Source: Kaistia soli DSM 19436
Lineage (GTDB): Bacteria > Pseudomonadota > Alphaproteobacteria > Rhizobiales > Kaistiaceae
Direction of reading: 5' to 3'
Length of the DNA: 64,000 bases
Assembly (NCBI RefSeq): GCF_900129325.1
Contig: NZ_FQUP01000002.1
Coordinates: 264,668-328,667 of the forward strand
Below, in pieces: positions 16,515-26,282 of the stretch. The notes under the pieces were generated by a model. The model was not told where the DNA came from and searched no databases. It was given only the letters and a program-made list of their open reading frames with translations. The position numbers and the translations under genes were made by a program. How positions within the stretch are numbered: the stretch's first letter is position 1; each line of letters begins with the position of its first letter.

Positions 16515-17603
16515 TCAGCCGGCGAGGCCGGCGATCGCCCTTGCGAAATCCGCCGCTTCGAACGGCTCCAGATCGTCGACGCCCTCGCCGACGCCGATGA
16601 AATGGATCGGCAGGCCGAACTTGGTGGCGATCGCGACAAGAATGCCGCCCCGCGCGGTGCCGTCGAGCTTGGTCATGACCAGCCCCGTGACACCTGCGAC
16701 GCGGCCGAAGATCTCGACCTGGCTCAGGGCATTCTGCCCGGTCGTCGCATCGAGCGTCATCAACACGGTGTGCGGCGCCGAGGCGTCGTGCTTCTTGATC
16801 ACGCGGATGATCTTTTCGAGCTCCGCCATCAGTTCGGCGCGGTTCTGCAGTCGGCCGGCGGTGTCGATGAGCAGCACATCGGTACCGGCCGCCTGCGCTT
16901 CCTTGAGCGCGTCATAGGCAAGCCCTGCTGCATCCGCGCCGATGGCACGCGCGACAACGGTCGCGCCGGTACGCTCGCCCCAGATCTTCAGTTGCTCGAC
17001 GGCGGCGGCGCGGAACGTATCGCCTGCCGCGAGCATCACCGATCGGCCCTCCGAGCGGAACTTCGCCGCCAGCTTGCCGATCGTCGTGGTCTTGCCGGTG
17101 CCGTTGACACCGACGACGAGGATGACATGCGGCTTGCGGGCAGGATCAATGACAAGCGGCCGGGCGACGGGCGCAAGGATCTTGCTGACTTCCTCGGCAA
17201 GGATCGCCTTGACCTCGTCGCCCCCGATCTCCTTGTCGAAACGTCCTTTTCCCAGCGCCGCGGTGATCGTCGCGGCTGCACTAAGGCCGAGATCGGCCTG
17301 GATCAGGACGTCCTCGAATTCCTCCAGCGTGGCGGCATCGAGCTTGCGCTTGGTGAAGACCGAGGCGATCCCCTCCGACAGCGCGCTGGACGAGCGCGCG
17401 AGACCCGCCTTCAGCCGCTGGAACCACGAGAGCTTCGGCGCCGGCGGCGCTTCGGGCACCGGTGGTGGCGCGGGAACGACAACGGGTTCCGGTACTGGCG
17501 CGGCGGGGCTTTCGAGAGCGACCTCGGGTTTTGCCTCCGGCTCCGGCGCGGCGTCGCCGAGGCCGAAGATGCGTTTGAAGAAGCCTTTTTTCTCCTCGGT
17601 CAT
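16515..17603 (-). CDS. ftsY: Signal recognition particle receptor FtsY
   Basis: A 362-residue GTPase. An acidic and proline/alanine-rich N-terminal stretch (residues about 15-55) precedes the four-helix N domain and the G domain with [10 protein letters not shown] (P-loop), [18 protein letters not shown]. The C-terminal [12 protein letters not shown] stretch is diagnostic. It docks SRP-ribosome complexes at the inner membrane. The start overlaps the end of mtaB by four bases, the usual alphaproteobacterial dapF-mtaB-ftsY order. Confidence 0.96.
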   Translation of the reverse strand: MTEEKKGFFKRIFGLGDAAPEPEAKPEVALESPAAPVPEPVVVPAPPPVPEAPPAPKLSWFQRLKAGLARSSSALSEGIASVFTKRKLDAATLEEFEDVLIQADLGLSAAATITAALGKGRFDKEIGGDEVKAILAEEVSKILAPVARPLVIDPARKPHVILVVGVNGTGKTTTIGKLAAKFRSEGRSVMLAAGDTFRAAAVEQLKIWGERTGATVVARAIGADAAGLAYDALKEAQAAGTDVLLIDTAGRLQNRAELMAELEKIIRVIKKHDASAPHTVLMTLDATTGQNALSQVEIFGRVAGVTGLVMTKLDGTARGGILVAIATKFGLPIHFIGVGEGVDDLEPFEAADFARAIAGLAG

Positions 17604-18853
17604 GCTGAGGCGGCCCTTTCGATCGGCGTGGCGAGGAGGCCGGACGCCGAGCGGCCGGTGATATGCGCGTCGACGACCCGACCCGGCGCGATGCCGGCAA
17701 TCGCGACCTCGGTGAAATGTTCGGTGCGGCCGCGGCCGCCGCGCTCGGTGAGGATGCTGCGCCGGGCGCCGATCTCACCCTCGAGAAAGGCGTCGACCCG
17801 CCGGCGCCCGATCGCCCGAAGCGCCGCCGCGCGCGCCTTGATCGTCTCGGCGCCGAGCTGCGGCATGCGCGCGGCGGGCGTGCCCGGCCTCGGCGAGAAC
17901 GGAAACACATGCAGATGGGTCAGGCCGCAATCGTCGACGAGCGCCGCCGTCTGCCCGAACATCGCCTCGGTCTCGGTCGGAAAGCCGGCGATCAGGTCGG
18001 CACCGAAAACCGCATCAGGCCGCAGCGCACGGACGCGGTCGCAGAAACGGATCGCGTCGTCCCGGCTATGCCGGCGCTTCATCCGCTTCAGGATCATGTC
18101 GTCTCCCGCCTGCAGCGAGAGGTGGAAATGCGGCATCAGGCGGGGCTCGCTGCCGATCGCCGCCATCAGCGCCTCGTCGACCTCGATGGTATCGAGGGAG
18201 GAGAGACGGAGGCGCGGCAGGTCCGGCACCAGCTTGAGGATCGCGGCCACGAGCCGCCCTAGCGTCGGTCTGCCCGGCAGGTCGGCGCCATAGGCGGTGA
18301 TGTCGACGCCGGTCAGCACGACCTCGGCATGGCCGCTCGCCACGAGATCGCGGATGCTTTCGACCACCGCACCCATCGGCACGGAACGCGAAGGCCCGCG
18401 GCCATAGGGAATGACGCAGAAGGTGCAGCGATGGTCGCAGCCGTTCTGGATCGCGACGAAGGCCCGCGTATGGCCCTCCATGTCGCGGGCCGCGTGGCCA
18501 TCGGTCGCCCGCTCGCTCATGACGTCGCCGACGCGAAGCCGCGGGCCGTCGCCGCGCCAATCGGCCGGGCGCAGCTTTTCGGCGTTGCCGAGAATCATGT
18601 CGACCTCGGGCATGGCCGCGAAGCCGGCCGGATCGATCTGTGCAGCACAGCCCGAAACGATGATCGGGACGCCGGGACGCTCCCGCCGCGCACGGCGGAT
18701 CTGTTGACGAGCCTGACGCACGGCTTCAGCGGTGACGGCGCAGGTGTTGACGAGCACGGCCCGATCCAGCCCGGCGGCGCGCGCATTGGCGCGCATCACC
18801 TCGGATTCGAGCGTGTTCAGCCGGCAGCCGAAAGAAAGGACGTCGAGGCTCAT
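17600..18853 (-). CDS. mtaB: tRNA t6A37 methylthiotransferase MtaB
   Basis: A 417-residue radical-SAM enzyme that adds a methylthio group to t6A37 of tRNA. The N-terminal domain holds three cysteines (C10, C38, C69) for the auxiliary cluster, and the radical-SAM triad is CDHRCTFC (C139, C143, C146). A short TRAM-like C-terminus follows. The start at 18853 (MSLDVLSFGCRLN) agrees with the family; a frame extension to 18877 lacks a matching sequence. Overlaps ftsY by four bases. Confidence 0.93.
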   Translation of the reverse strand: MSLDVLSFGCRLNTLESEVMRANARAAGLDRAVLVNTCAVTAEAVRQARQQIRRARRERPGVPIIVSGCAAQIDPAGFAAMPEVDMILGNAEKLRPADWRGDGPRLRVGDVMSERATDGHAARDMEGHTRAFVAIQNGCDHRCTFCVIPYGRGPSRSVPMGAVVESIRDLVASGHAEVVLTGVDITAYGADLPGRPTLGRLVAAILKLVPDLPRLRLSSLDTIEVDEALMAAIGSEPRLMPHFHLSLQAGDDMILKRMKRRHSRDDAIRFCDRVRALRPDAVFGADLIAGFPTETEAMFGQTAALVDDCGLTHLHVFPFSPRPGTPAARMPQLGAETIKARAAALRAIGRRRVDAFLEGEIGARRSILTERGGRGRTEHFTEVAIAGIAPGRVVDAHITGRSASGLLATPIERAASA

Positions 18854-18944
18854 GCGATCCCGGCAAGGCAAGGGCAAAGGGCGCTGGTCAAAGCCATGCT
18901 GCGCCTCGGCTCTCTATGCCGGAAGCGGCCGGCAAAGGCCACCC

Positions 18945-19829
18945 TCAAGCATCGGCCCCCACGGAGGCGTGTTCGAGCCGGAGCGCTCCGTCCTCGCCGA
19001 AGCCGAGCCTGCCCTCATGTTCGAACGCGGCGGCACCCGTCATCATCACGTGATCGTCGTCGCGCCAGAGGATCGACAGCGTCCCCCCTGGAAGCGTCAC
19101 AGCCACGGAGCGACCCGTACGGCCCGTCCGTGCCGCGGCTACGGCGACGGCACAGGCGGCCGAGCCGCAGGCGCGCGTGAGCCCGGCGCCGCGCTCCCAG
19201 ACGCGCACCTTGACGGAGGCGGGTCCCGTCACCTGCGCCAGCGAGATATTGGCCCGCTCCGGGAAGATCGGATGATTTTCGAGCATCGGCCCGATGCGGC
19301 CAAGATCAAAAGCGTCGACATCCTCGACCCAGAAGATCGCATGCGGATTGCCGACATTGACCACTGACGGCGAATGCAGGATCGGCGCGTCGATCGGGCC
19401 GATCTGCAACTCGATTGCGCGCGTATCGGCAAATGGTTCTGCAAGCGGTATCTCAGCCCAGCCGAAGCGCGGCCGGCCCATATCGACGGTGATGTGGTCA
19501 GCATCATCAGCCATGACCGGCAGCAGCCCGGCCGAAGTCTCGAGCAGGAAATCCCGCTGGCCGCTTTCGCGTGCGAGCACGAGGCCAACGCAGCGCGTGC
19601 CATTGCCACAGGCGCCGGACAGCGAGCCGTCGGTGTTGAAGATATGCATGAAGGCGTCAGTACCCGGCGTCTTCGGCGGCTCGATGGTCATCAGCTGCTC
19701 GAAGGCGGTTGCCGGATCGGCAGCGATACGACGCGCTCGATCGGCATCCAGCCGCCAAGGCGCGGCGCGGAGGTCGAGCACCGTGATCTCGTTGCCGATG
19801 CCATTCATCTTGGCGAAGGGCGCGTCCAT
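18945..19829 (-). CDS. dapF: Diaminopimelate epimerase
   Basis: A 294-residue enzyme that converts LL- to meso-diaminopimelate for lysine and peptidoglycan. The conserved [10 protein letters not shown] is at residues 5-14; one catalytic cysteine is C74 in ACGNGTRC and the second lies in [10 protein letters not shown] near residue 225. Length fits the family. It heads the dapF-mtaB-ftsY-ispZ series on the minus strand and is divergent from pncB. Confidence 0.95.
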   Translation of the reverse strand: MDAPFAKMNGIGNEITVLDLRAAPWRLDADRARRIAADPATAFEQLMTIEPPKTPGTDAFMHIFNTDGSLSGACGNGTRCVGLVLARESGQRDFLLETSAGLLPVMADDADHITVDMGRPRFGWAEIPLAEPFADTRAIELQIGPIDAPILHSPSVVNVGNPHAIFWVEDVDAFDLGRIGPMLENHPIFPERANISLAQVTGPASVKVRVWERGAGLTRACGSAACAVAVAAARTGRTGRSVAVTLPGGTLSILWRDDDHVMMTGAAAFEHEGRLGFGEDGALRLEHASVGADA

Positions 19830-19944
19830 GACCGCTCCAGAAACTCAGTCGAAACTCGCTTCTATATGGCGGAAAGTCGATCGAATTGCGAGACCGGCCG
19901 ACGGCGGCGCGGCGCACATGCTTGCGATGCGCGGCAGAGACTGA

Positions 19945-20068
19945 TTGACTGCGTGAAACGCTTCAAGATACCGCCATGCGGTTGCCGGACGGGGAGCCGG
20001 CGAAGGATGCGGTCCGCAATGGGCCGGGTAATCCGCAAAGCCGCCGGTGGGATGCCACCCTGCCGGCT
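19945..20068 (+). promoter_or_regulatory. pncB upstream region with weak promoter and hairpins
   Basis: The 272-base dapF-pncB gap holds TTGACT (19945-19950) and GATACC (19967-19972), a weak promoter pair. Then three short inverted repeats follow: GCCGG/CCGGC (19984-20001), TGCGG-T-CCGCA (20008-20018), and GGTGG-GATG-CCACC (20047-20060) framed by GCCGG/CCGGC (20044-20068). They could be chance in GC-rich DNA or a regulatory leader. No known riboswitch was recognised. Confidence 0.25.
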
Positions 20069-20101
20069 TGACGCCAGACCAGAACCGCCGATGGAACTCA
20101 C

Positions 20102-21418
20102 ATGACGCTCGACGTCGCGACACGCGTCTACAATCACGGCTTCCGCATCGATCCGATCGTGCGCACGCTGCTCGACACCGACTTCTACAAGTTCCTGATG
20201 CTGCAGCTGATCCGGGCCACCTCGCCCGATGTGCGCGCCACATTCGGCCTCATCAACCGGACGAAATCTGTCCGGCTTGCCGACGTCATCGATGAACGCG
20301 AATTGCGGGACCAGCTCGATCACGCCCGCACGCTGCGCTTCCAGAAGAACGAACTGATCTGGCTCGCCGGCAACACGTTCTATGGCGTCAAGCAGATCTT
20401 CAAGCCGGACTTTCTGGATTGGCTCGAGGACTTCCGCCTGCCCGAATATGATCTCCATCGCACCGCGGACGGCCAATACGAACTGCTGTTCGAGGGGCCC
20501 TGGTCCGAGACGACGCTTTGGGAAGTTCCGGCGCTCGCCATCGTCAGCGAGCTGCGCGCCCGCGCCGCCATGAAGGGCATGAGCCGCTTCGAGCTCGACG
20601 TGCTCTATGCCAAGGCAAAGGCCAAGCTCTGGGGCAAAATCGAGCGCCTGCGCGTGCTCGGACGCGAGGGACCGCTCAAGATCGCCGATTTCGGCACCCG
20701 GCGCCGTCACGGCTTCCTGTGGCAGAAATGGTGTGTCGAGGCGCTGCAGGAGGGGCTCGGCGACAATTTCGTCGGCACGTCCAACGTCAAGATGGCGATG
20801 GATGCCGGCCTCGAGGCGATCGGCACCAACGCGCATGAGCTGCCGATGGTCTATGCCGCGCTGGCCGAGAACGACGCCGCGCTGCATGACGCGCCCTACA
20901 AGGTGCTCAAGGACTGGGCCGAGATGTATGATGGCAATCTGCTGGTCATCCTACCGGACACCTATGGTACGACGGCTTTCCTGCGCGACGCTCCGGACTG
21001 GATCCTCGACTGGAAGGGTATTCGCCCGGATTCGAAGCCGCCGATCGAAGGCGCCGAGGAGGCGATCGCCTGGTGGGCGAGGCATGGCCGAGATCCGCGC
21101 GACAAACTGATCGTCCTGTCCGACGGCATGGATATCGACACGATCGAAGATGCGGCGCGCGCGCTTCGTGGACGGGTCAATCTCTCGATCGGTTGGGGCA
21201 CAAACGTCACCAACGACTTCCGCGATTGCGCGCCAGACGGCAAGGACGACCGGCTGCAGGCGATCTCGCTCGTCTGCAAGGTGGTGGAAGCCAATGGTCG
21301 CCCGGCGGTGAAGCTCTCCGACAATGCCAACAAGGCAACCGGTCCAGCTGCCGAGGTCGCCCGCTATCGCCGCGTCTTCGGCCATGACGCCGTGGCGAAG
21401 CAGCCGGTTCTGGTCTAG
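20102..21418 (+). CDS. pncB: Nicotinate phosphoribosyltransferase
   Basis: A 438-residue enzyme of NAD salvage that joins nicotinate and PRPP. It has [13 protein letters not shown] near residues 21-33, [13 protein letters not shown] at about residue 200, and [22 protein letters not shown], with the autophosphorylated histidine in the RRRHGF region by family knowledge. Length fits the long bacterial form. It is monocistronic, with the ABC-F leader starting about 110 bases downstream. Confidence 0.94.
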   Translation: MTLDVATRVYNHGFRIDPIVRTLLDTDFYKFLMLQLIRATSPDVRATFGLINRTKSVRLADVIDERELRDQLDHARTLRFQKNELIWLAGNTFYGVKQIFKPDFLDWLEDFRLPEYDLHRTADGQYELLFEGPWSETTLWEVPALAIVSELRARAAMKGMSRFELDVLYAKAKAKLWGKIERLRVLGREGPLKIADFGTRRRHGFLWQKWCVEALQEGLGDNFVGTSNVKMAMDAGLEAIGTNAHELPMVYAALAENDAALHDAPYKVLKDWAEMYDGNLLVILPDTYGTTAFLRDAPDWILDWKGIRPDSKPPIEGAEEAIAWWARHGRDPRDKLIVLSDGMDIDTIEDAARALRGRVNLSIGWGTNVTNDFRDCAPDGKDDRLQAISLVCKVVEANGRPAVKLSDNANKATGPAAEVARYRRVFGHDAVAKQPVLV

Positions 21419-21532
21419 CCGCCGCCTCTGCCGGATGCCCGGCAAGCGATAGCGCGGAATTTCCGCTCGCCATGCGCGGTCCTTCCGCGTTATTCTTGTC
21501 CCGTCTTTCAGCCTCGAACAAGGGAGGGCCGT

Positions 21533-21601
21533 GTGATCGCCATCAGGCACCACCTGACTTACGGCCCCTTCTCCGCCCTGCAGATGCGTTTGCAGGGCTG
21601 A
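21533..21601 (+). CDS. Putative 22-residue leader peptide of the ABC-F gene
   Basis: A GTG at 21533 with AGGGAGG five bases upstream opens a 23-codon frame ending in TGA at 21599-21601. The peptide starts MIAIRHHLTYGPF and ends LQMRLQG. Its last third is encoded by an eight-base-pair hairpin, and the structural ABC-F gene begins 101 bases further on. Upstream frames with good ribosome sites before ABC-F resistance genes are known as attenuation peptides in other phyla. That this one is translated is inference. Confidence 0.45.
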   Translation: MIAIRHHLTYGPFSALQMRLQG

Positions 21602-21619
21602 TCAGGCAGCGGACTTACG
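21543..21619 (+). promoter_or_regulatory. Attenuator-like alternative stem-loops before the ABC-F gene
   Basis: CCTGA (21553-21557) can pair with TCAGG at 21543-21547 or with TCAGG at 21602-21606. Between them lies a perfect stem GCCCTGCA (21575-21582)/TGCAGGGC (21591-21598). The words ATCAGGCA and GACTTACG occur twice, 56-59 bases apart, giving an imperfect direct repeat. Mutually exclusive pairings overlapping a short leader frame are what translation or transcription attenuation needs. There is no clear terminator T-run, so control of translation is likelier. Confidence 0.4.
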
Positions 21620-21702
21620 CGTCCCTCTTCCCGGTCGGCTCATCCCCGAACACCGCGCTCGCACATTCCGTCACGCGCTGCGCTGGACGAGAGACGATCC
21701 CA

Positions 21703-23220
21703 ATGTCACTGATCACCGCCCGCTTACTCGGCATGGCGCTCGGCGCGCCGCTTTTCTCCAATCTCGACCTCGTCGTTCAGAAAGGTGACCGCATCGGTCT
21801 GGTCGCCGCGAATGGCCGGGGGAAGTCGACGCTCATGGGCTGCCTCGCCGGGCTCGTCGACCCGACGGAAGGCGCGATCCAGAACGCCCGCGGCGTCCGC
21901 ATCGCCTTGATGCAGCAGGATCTTGGTGCCGAGGACCTCGCGCATTCCGTCCGCGCCGCGCTGACCGATTCCCTTCCCGCCGAAACCCGCGACTGGGATG
22001 CGTGGCGCGTCGACGTCGCGCTCGATGCGCTCGACTTCCCGGCGGACCTGCGGGATCGCCCGCTGGCGACGCTGAGCGGCGGCTGGCAACGCATCGCGCT
22101 GCTGGCCCGGGCGGCGCTCGACGAACCGGATGTCCTGCTGCTCGACGAGCCGACCAATCATCTCGATTTGGAGCGCATCGGCATCGTCGAACGCTGGATC
22201 GCCGCGCTGCCGAAGGAAACTGCCGTCGTCGTCGCGAGCCATGACCGCGCTTTCCTCGACGCCGTCACGTGGCGGACACTCTTCCTCCGCACAACCGGCT
22301 CGGCTGATTTCGCGCTGCCCTATTCCCGCGCCCGCGACAGCCTCGACGTGGAGGACCAAGCGGCGGCGCGACGCCACGAGATGGATCTCCGCGAGGCGGC
22401 ACAGCTGCGTCGCCAGGCCGCAAAGCTGAACAATATCGGCGTCAATTCGGGCTCCGACCTGTTGACCGTGAAGACACGGCAGCTGAAGGCCCGGGCTGAA
22501 CGGATCGAGACCGCGGCGAAACCCGCCTTTCGTGAAGAGTCCGCCGGCCGCATCCGCCTCGCCGAGCGTGGCGCGACCGCGCGGACTTTGCTCGCCATCG
22601 ACACTCTCACAGTCACCACGCCGGACGGACGCAAGCTCTTCACGACCGGCAGGCTGTGGGTCCAGCCCGGCGACCGCGTGATGCTGCTCGGCGCGAATGG
22701 CAGCGGGAAGTCACAGCTGATGGACCGCCTCGCCCATGCCCTGCGCGGCGCGGATGTCAGTGGCATCAGAGCTGGCCCGTCGGTCATAACGGGCCATGTT
22801 GACCAGGCCCTCAGCCACATCGACGGCGGGGAGACGCTGCAATCCGCCATCGGCAGCCGTTTCCCGCTCGGCGAGCAGCGGATCCGCACGCTCTTGGCCG
22901 GAGCCGGCTTTGCGGTGGAGCGGCTGGCGCGGCCCGTCGCGACGCTGTCGGGCGGTCAGCGGGCGAGGCTCGCCATGCTCATCCTCCGCCTGCAGCAACC
23001 GAACTTCTATCTGCTCGACGAACCGACCAACCATCTCGATATCGAAGGGCAGGAGGCGCTCGAAGGCGAACTGACCGGCGGCGAGGCGGCCGCCATCATC
23101 GTCTCGCATGACCGCCGCTTCGTCGAGACGGTCGGCAACCGCTTCTGGCGCATCCAGCGCGGCCGCCTCATCGAGGAGGACGGGCCGGCCGAATTCTTCG
23201 CAGAAGCGATGCGCGGCTAG
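21703..23220 (+). CDS. ABC-F family ATPase, possible ribosome-protection protein
   Basis: A 505-residue protein with two ATPase domains and no membrane segment. Domain 1 has AANGRGKST (36-44), LSGGW and LLLDEPTNHLDLE; domain 2 has GANGSGKS, LSGGQRARLAML and LLDEPTNHLDIE. A linker of about 80 charged residues between the domains (around residues 210-300) could reach the ribosomal P-site tRNA. The first signature (LSGGW) replaces the usual Gln. A housekeeping role (Uup/EttA-like) is possible, but the single-gene setting with a leader frame favours antibiotic-linked ribosome rescue. Confidence 0.85.
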   Translation: MSLITARLLGMALGAPLFSNLDLVVQKGDRIGLVAANGRGKSTLMGCLAGLVDPTEGAIQNARGVRIALMQQDLGAEDLAHSVRAALTDSLPAETRDWDAWRVDVALDALDFPADLRDRPLATLSGGWQRIALLARAALDEPDVLLLDEPTNHLDLERIGIVERWIAALPKETAVVVASHDRAFLDAVTWRTLFLRTTGSADFALPYSRARDSLDVEDQAAARRHEMDLREAAQLRRQAAKLNNIGVNSGSDLLTVKTRQLKARAERIETAAKPAFREESAGRIRLAERGATARTLLAIDTLTVTTPDGRKLFTTGRLWVQPGDRVMLLGANGSGKSQLMDRLAHALRGADVSGIRAGPSVITGHVDQALSHIDGGETLQSAIGSRFPLGEQRIRTLLAGAGFAVERLARPVATLSGGQRARLAMLILRLQQPNFYLLDEPTNHLDIEGQEALEGELTGGEAAAIIVSHDRRFVETVGNRFWRIQRGRLIEEDGPAEFFAEAMRG

Positions 23221-23238
23221 ACCGGACGGCTGTCGAGG

Positions 23239-24498
23239 CTAAACCGTCGCGGCGAGATGCGGGCTCGTAAAGCCGAGCCGCGCCAACCCGCGGCGGACCA
23301 TCGGGTCCGCCATCACGAGGTGCCACAAGAGACCGCTGCGATGGTTCTCGATCATCGCGATGATCGGACCCTGGTCGATGGCGAGATGCGTCTTCGCATA
23401 CCAGCCGACCGTCTCGTTGAAGGCGTCGACAAAGCCATAGTCACGCCAGATGCGATCACCGAGATCCTCATAGAAGTGCCTGAGTGCCGGCATCACGAGA
23501 TCGGGCGCATAGGGAAGGCTCGAAATCGCGGCGGTGGGCGCGATGACGCCGAGATCGTTGTCCGGGGCATGGGCCGAATAGCCCTCATGGCTGTCGCTCG
23601 CCGTCAGTCCCCAGCAATCCGGTCCATAACCGACGAAATTCTTCGGATTCCGGACGCAATAGGCCTGGTTGATCCTGATATGCGCAACGTTCTGCGCGAA
23701 ATAATCGGCATAGGGATCCTTGAGCCCGCGCGGATCGAGGCCGAGGAAAGAGTAATGGGCGAAGAACAGCGGCCCGCCGCCATCCGGCCCGAGCGGAAGC
23801 AGGATATCCTCGTGCCGACGTCCGTTGAGGAAGGTCCGGCTCTGGGTGAAACCGTTATGATAGACCGCCGGATCGATGGCATTGCGCTCGGCGCCGGCCG
23901 CGAGCACGAGCGCGATCAAGCACTCGTTCCAGCCAAGGATCTCGTGGTTGAGGCCGAAGCCATGATTAGGGCTCCAGTGCCAGTAATAGGCCTCGCGGCC
24001 ATCGCGCGTGAACCAGTCCCATTCGACCGCACTGATTAGCCCGTCGATGCGGCCGCGCAGCCAGGGCTCCTTGCCCGTATCGCGTGCAAAATACTGCCGC
24101 GCCGCAATCAGTCCCTGAAACAGCAGCGCCGTCTCGACGATGTCAGCGCCGTCGTCCTTGCGGCCGAAGCGGATCGCTCGGCCCTCAGGCGTCACGAAAT
24201 GCGGCAGCGCCCCATGGAAGCTGTCGCAGCGCTCCAGGAAACGCAGCATCAGATGCAGCCGCTCGACGGCCGCCTCGCGCGTGATCCAGCCACGCTCGGC
24301 CGCGACGATGATCGCCATCGCGCCCATGCCCGAACCGCCTGTCACCAGCCAACCGTCATTGCCGCCGAAGCGATCGCGGGCCAGGCCGCTGCCCGGATCG
24401 GCGAAGTCCCAGAAATAGCGGAAAGTCTGGCGCTGGACCGTTTCCAGCAGCGCCTCGTCGGAGAGCCGGGGTTCCGCGGCCACGCGCAGGCTGGTCAT
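23239..24498 (-). CDS. GH144-type glucanase / COG5368 glycoamylase-domain protein
   Basis: A 419-residue protein of the family that holds endo-beta-1,2-glucanases (GH144). Typical sequences are QRQTFRYFWDFADPGSGLARDR near the start, GWLVTGGSGMGAMAIIVAAERGWI, YYWHWSPNHGFGLNHEILGWNECLIALVLA, FFAHYSFLGLDPRG, CWGLTASD and GVIAPTAAISSLPYAPD. No signal peptide is visible, unlike many secreted relatives, so it may act in the cytoplasm. It overlaps the upstream ABC-like gene by four bases (ATGA at 24495-24498), implying a joint role, perhaps in uptake and breakdown of beta-1,2-glucan. Confidence 0.83.
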   Translation of the reverse strand: MTSLRVAAEPRLSDEALLETVQRQTFRYFWDFADPGSGLARDRFGGNDGWLVTGGSGMGAMAIIVAAERGWITREAAVERLHLMLRFLERCDSFHGALPHFVTPEGRAIRFGRKDDGADIVETALLFQGLIAARQYFARDTGKEPWLRGRIDGLISAVEWDWFTRDGREAYYWHWSPNHGFGLNHEILGWNECLIALVLAAGAERNAIDPAVYHNGFTQSRTFLNGRRHEDILLPLGPDGGGPLFFAHYSFLGLDPRGLKDPYADYFAQNVAHIRINQAYCVRNPKNFVGYGPDCWGLTASDSHEGYSAHAPDNDLGVIAPTAAISSLPYAPDLVMPALRHFYEDLGDRIWRDYGFVDAFNETVGWYAKTHLAIDQGPIIAMIENHRSGLLWHLVMADPMVRRGLARLGFTSPHLAATV

Positions 24499-26282
24499 GC
24501 CGTCTCGCCTTCCTTTGCGCCGAGGTCCGGTTCAGGGTCAGGCTCGGCACCGACCAGATTGACCGTCCGGCCATAAAAATCCGTCGCGGATGGGCGTCCA
24601 GCCACCGTGACCAGCCCGGCCGCTTTCAATTCGCCGTTGATGATCGACAGAAACACTGCCCGCTGACGCTCGTCCAGCGTGTCGATGGACTGCTCCGTGA
24701 AGATCCAGTCGGGCTTCAGCAGCAGCAGCCTGGCGAAGGTGAGCCGCTCCTCATCATCGAAGGAAAGCTCACGCGCCCAGCGCGCGCGGCGATCCAGCGA
24801 GCCGACAAGACGCGGCAGTTCCACGCGTTTCAGCGCTTCGGTCAACGCTTCTTCGGTGAAGTCTGAGGGTGACGCCGGATAGGTGATAGCCGAGCGCAGC
24901 GTTCCGTCGGGAATATAGGGCCGCTCCGGCAGGAACATCGTCCTGGCGCCAGGCGGCAGCGCGATGCGTCCGGAGCCGAACGGCCAGAGGCCTGCCAGCG
25001 CCGAGAACAGCGCGCCGCGCCCCGCACCTGTCTGATCGACAATCTGCAGCCGCTCGCCGGGCACGATATCGACACTGTCCGGATCGAGCGCCGCGGCGCC
25101 GCCTGTCCAGGTGATGCGGACGTGATCGAGCACGACATGGTCGCCCGCGGCCTCATAGCTCAGATGCTCGCTGCTCTGGCCGCGCGCCTCGAGCGAAGTC
25201 AGCGCTTCGCGGAAGGTCATCACGCGCGAGAGTGTCGCCCGCCAGTCTGCGATCGCGCTGAAATTATCGACGAACCATCGCAGGGAGCCCTGCACCTGGT
25301 TGAAGGCGCCGACCACCATCATGAGCTGGCCGAAGGTCAGCTGGCCACCAAAATAGCCAGGCGCCGCAATGACGATTGGCGCGACGATGCCGACCCAGCC
25401 ATAGCCCGAGGTTACCCATGTCAGCCGTGCGATGGCATTGACCATCTGCCGCATGACGCCGAGCACGCGCTCGAGCTCTTCGCCGAGGCGCTTCTTCTCG
25501 TCGGCCTCGCCGGCATTCAGAACGATGCCGTTGGCGTTCTCGCTGACCTGCACCATGGCGAAGCGGAGATCGGCCTCGCGGGCATAACGCTCGACGCCGA
25601 TACCGATCAACGGGCGGCCGACCAGCCAGCTGAGCAGGGAGCCTGTGGCGGCAAAGATCAGCGCGCACCAAACCATGTAGCCGGGGATCGCAAGCGTTGT
25701 GCCGTCGAACGACAGGCGGATGCCACTCGACAGCACCCAGAGGACGCCGATGAACGAGACGAGAAGCAGCGAGGACTGGAACAGCCCGATGCCCAGGCCG
25801 GCGGACAGTTCCGCGAGATGGCGCGCATCCTCATGCACGCGCTGGTCGGGATTGACGCCGATCTCGCCGGAATTGCGCAGCATGACGAGCCGCCGAGGCG
25901 CCAGCCATTGCTCGATGAGATCGCGCGTCAGCCATTTGCGCGACTGCAGCTTGATCATCTGATCGAGCCAGGTCTGAGCGACGTTGAGCGCCAGCAAAAC
26001 GCCCGCGAGCCCGCCGAAAACCATCAGATAATAGAGAAACGAGCCGACATTCTTCTGTTCGATCGCATCGTAGAACGGCTTGTTCCACATATTCAGCGCG
26101 ACCTGCATGGCGTTGGTCGCAAGAATGACGGTGATGATGCCGACGGAAAGCAGCACGAAGGTGCTGCGGCCGGAGGAGCGCCACAGCGCGAGGATGAAAT
26201 CGGAAAACTGACGGGCGAGCTCTGCCGTATCGCTGAGGGGCCGGGCCGCAGGTTCCTGCTTTTCGTCGATCTTTTCCGTCAT
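24495..26282 (-). CDS. BacA/YddA-type ABC transporter with degenerate nucleotide-binding domain
   Basis: About 595 residues: an N-terminal membrane domain of the SbmA/BacA/ABCD type ([42 protein letters not shown]-like [20 protein letters not shown]), then a full-length ATPase-like domain. All nucleotide motifs are altered: Walker A is [10 protein letters not shown] (416-425; Lys to Arg, Ser/Thr to Gly), the Q-loop is LPERPY, the signature is LSFDDEE (506-512), Walker B/catalytic Glu is WIFTEQ (526-531), and the H-loop histidine is Gly (about 562). The frame is intact. It may work like the proton-driven SbmA/BacA. Start uncertain: ATG 26282 or ATG 26357 (GAGG five bases upstream). Confidence 0.85.
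   Translation of the reverse strand: MTEKIDEKQEPAARPLSDTAELARQFSDFILALWRSSGRSTFVLLSVGIITVILATNAMQVALNMWNKPFYDAIEQKNVGSFLYYLMVFGGLAGVLLALNVAQTWLDQMIKLQSRKWLTRDLIEQWLAPRRLVMLRNSGEIGVNPDQRVHEDARHLAELSAGLGIGLFQSSLLLVSFIGVLWVLSSGIRLSFDGTTLAIPGYMVWCALIFAATGSLLSWLVGRPLIGIGVERYAREADLRFAMVQVSENANGIVLNAGEADEKKRLGEELERVLGVMRQMVNAIARLTWVTSGYGWVGIVAPIVIAAPGYFGGQLTFGQLMMVVGAFNQVQGSLRWFVDNFSAIADWRATLSRVMTFREALTSLEARGQSSEHLSYEAAGDHVVLDHVRITWTGGAAALDPDSVDIVPGERLQIVDQTGAGRGALFSALAGLWPFGSGRIALPPGARTMFLPERPYIPDGTLRSAITYPASPSDFTEEALTEALKRVELPRLVGSLDRRARWARELSFDDEERLTFARLLLLKPDWIFTEQSIDTLDERQRAVFLSIINGELKAAGLVTVAGRPSATDFYGRTVNLVGAEPDPEPDLGAKEGETA

Noticed and set aside
16356-18293. A 645-codon plus-strand frame opposite ftsY and mtaB
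   Set aside because: The opposite strand encodes ftsY and mtaB with all motifs; the plus frame is low-complexity and has no family features.
19984-20068. A cobalamin or other known riboswitch upstream of pncB
   Set aside because: GC-rich hairpins are present, but the conserved B12-box core and other class-defining elements are not.
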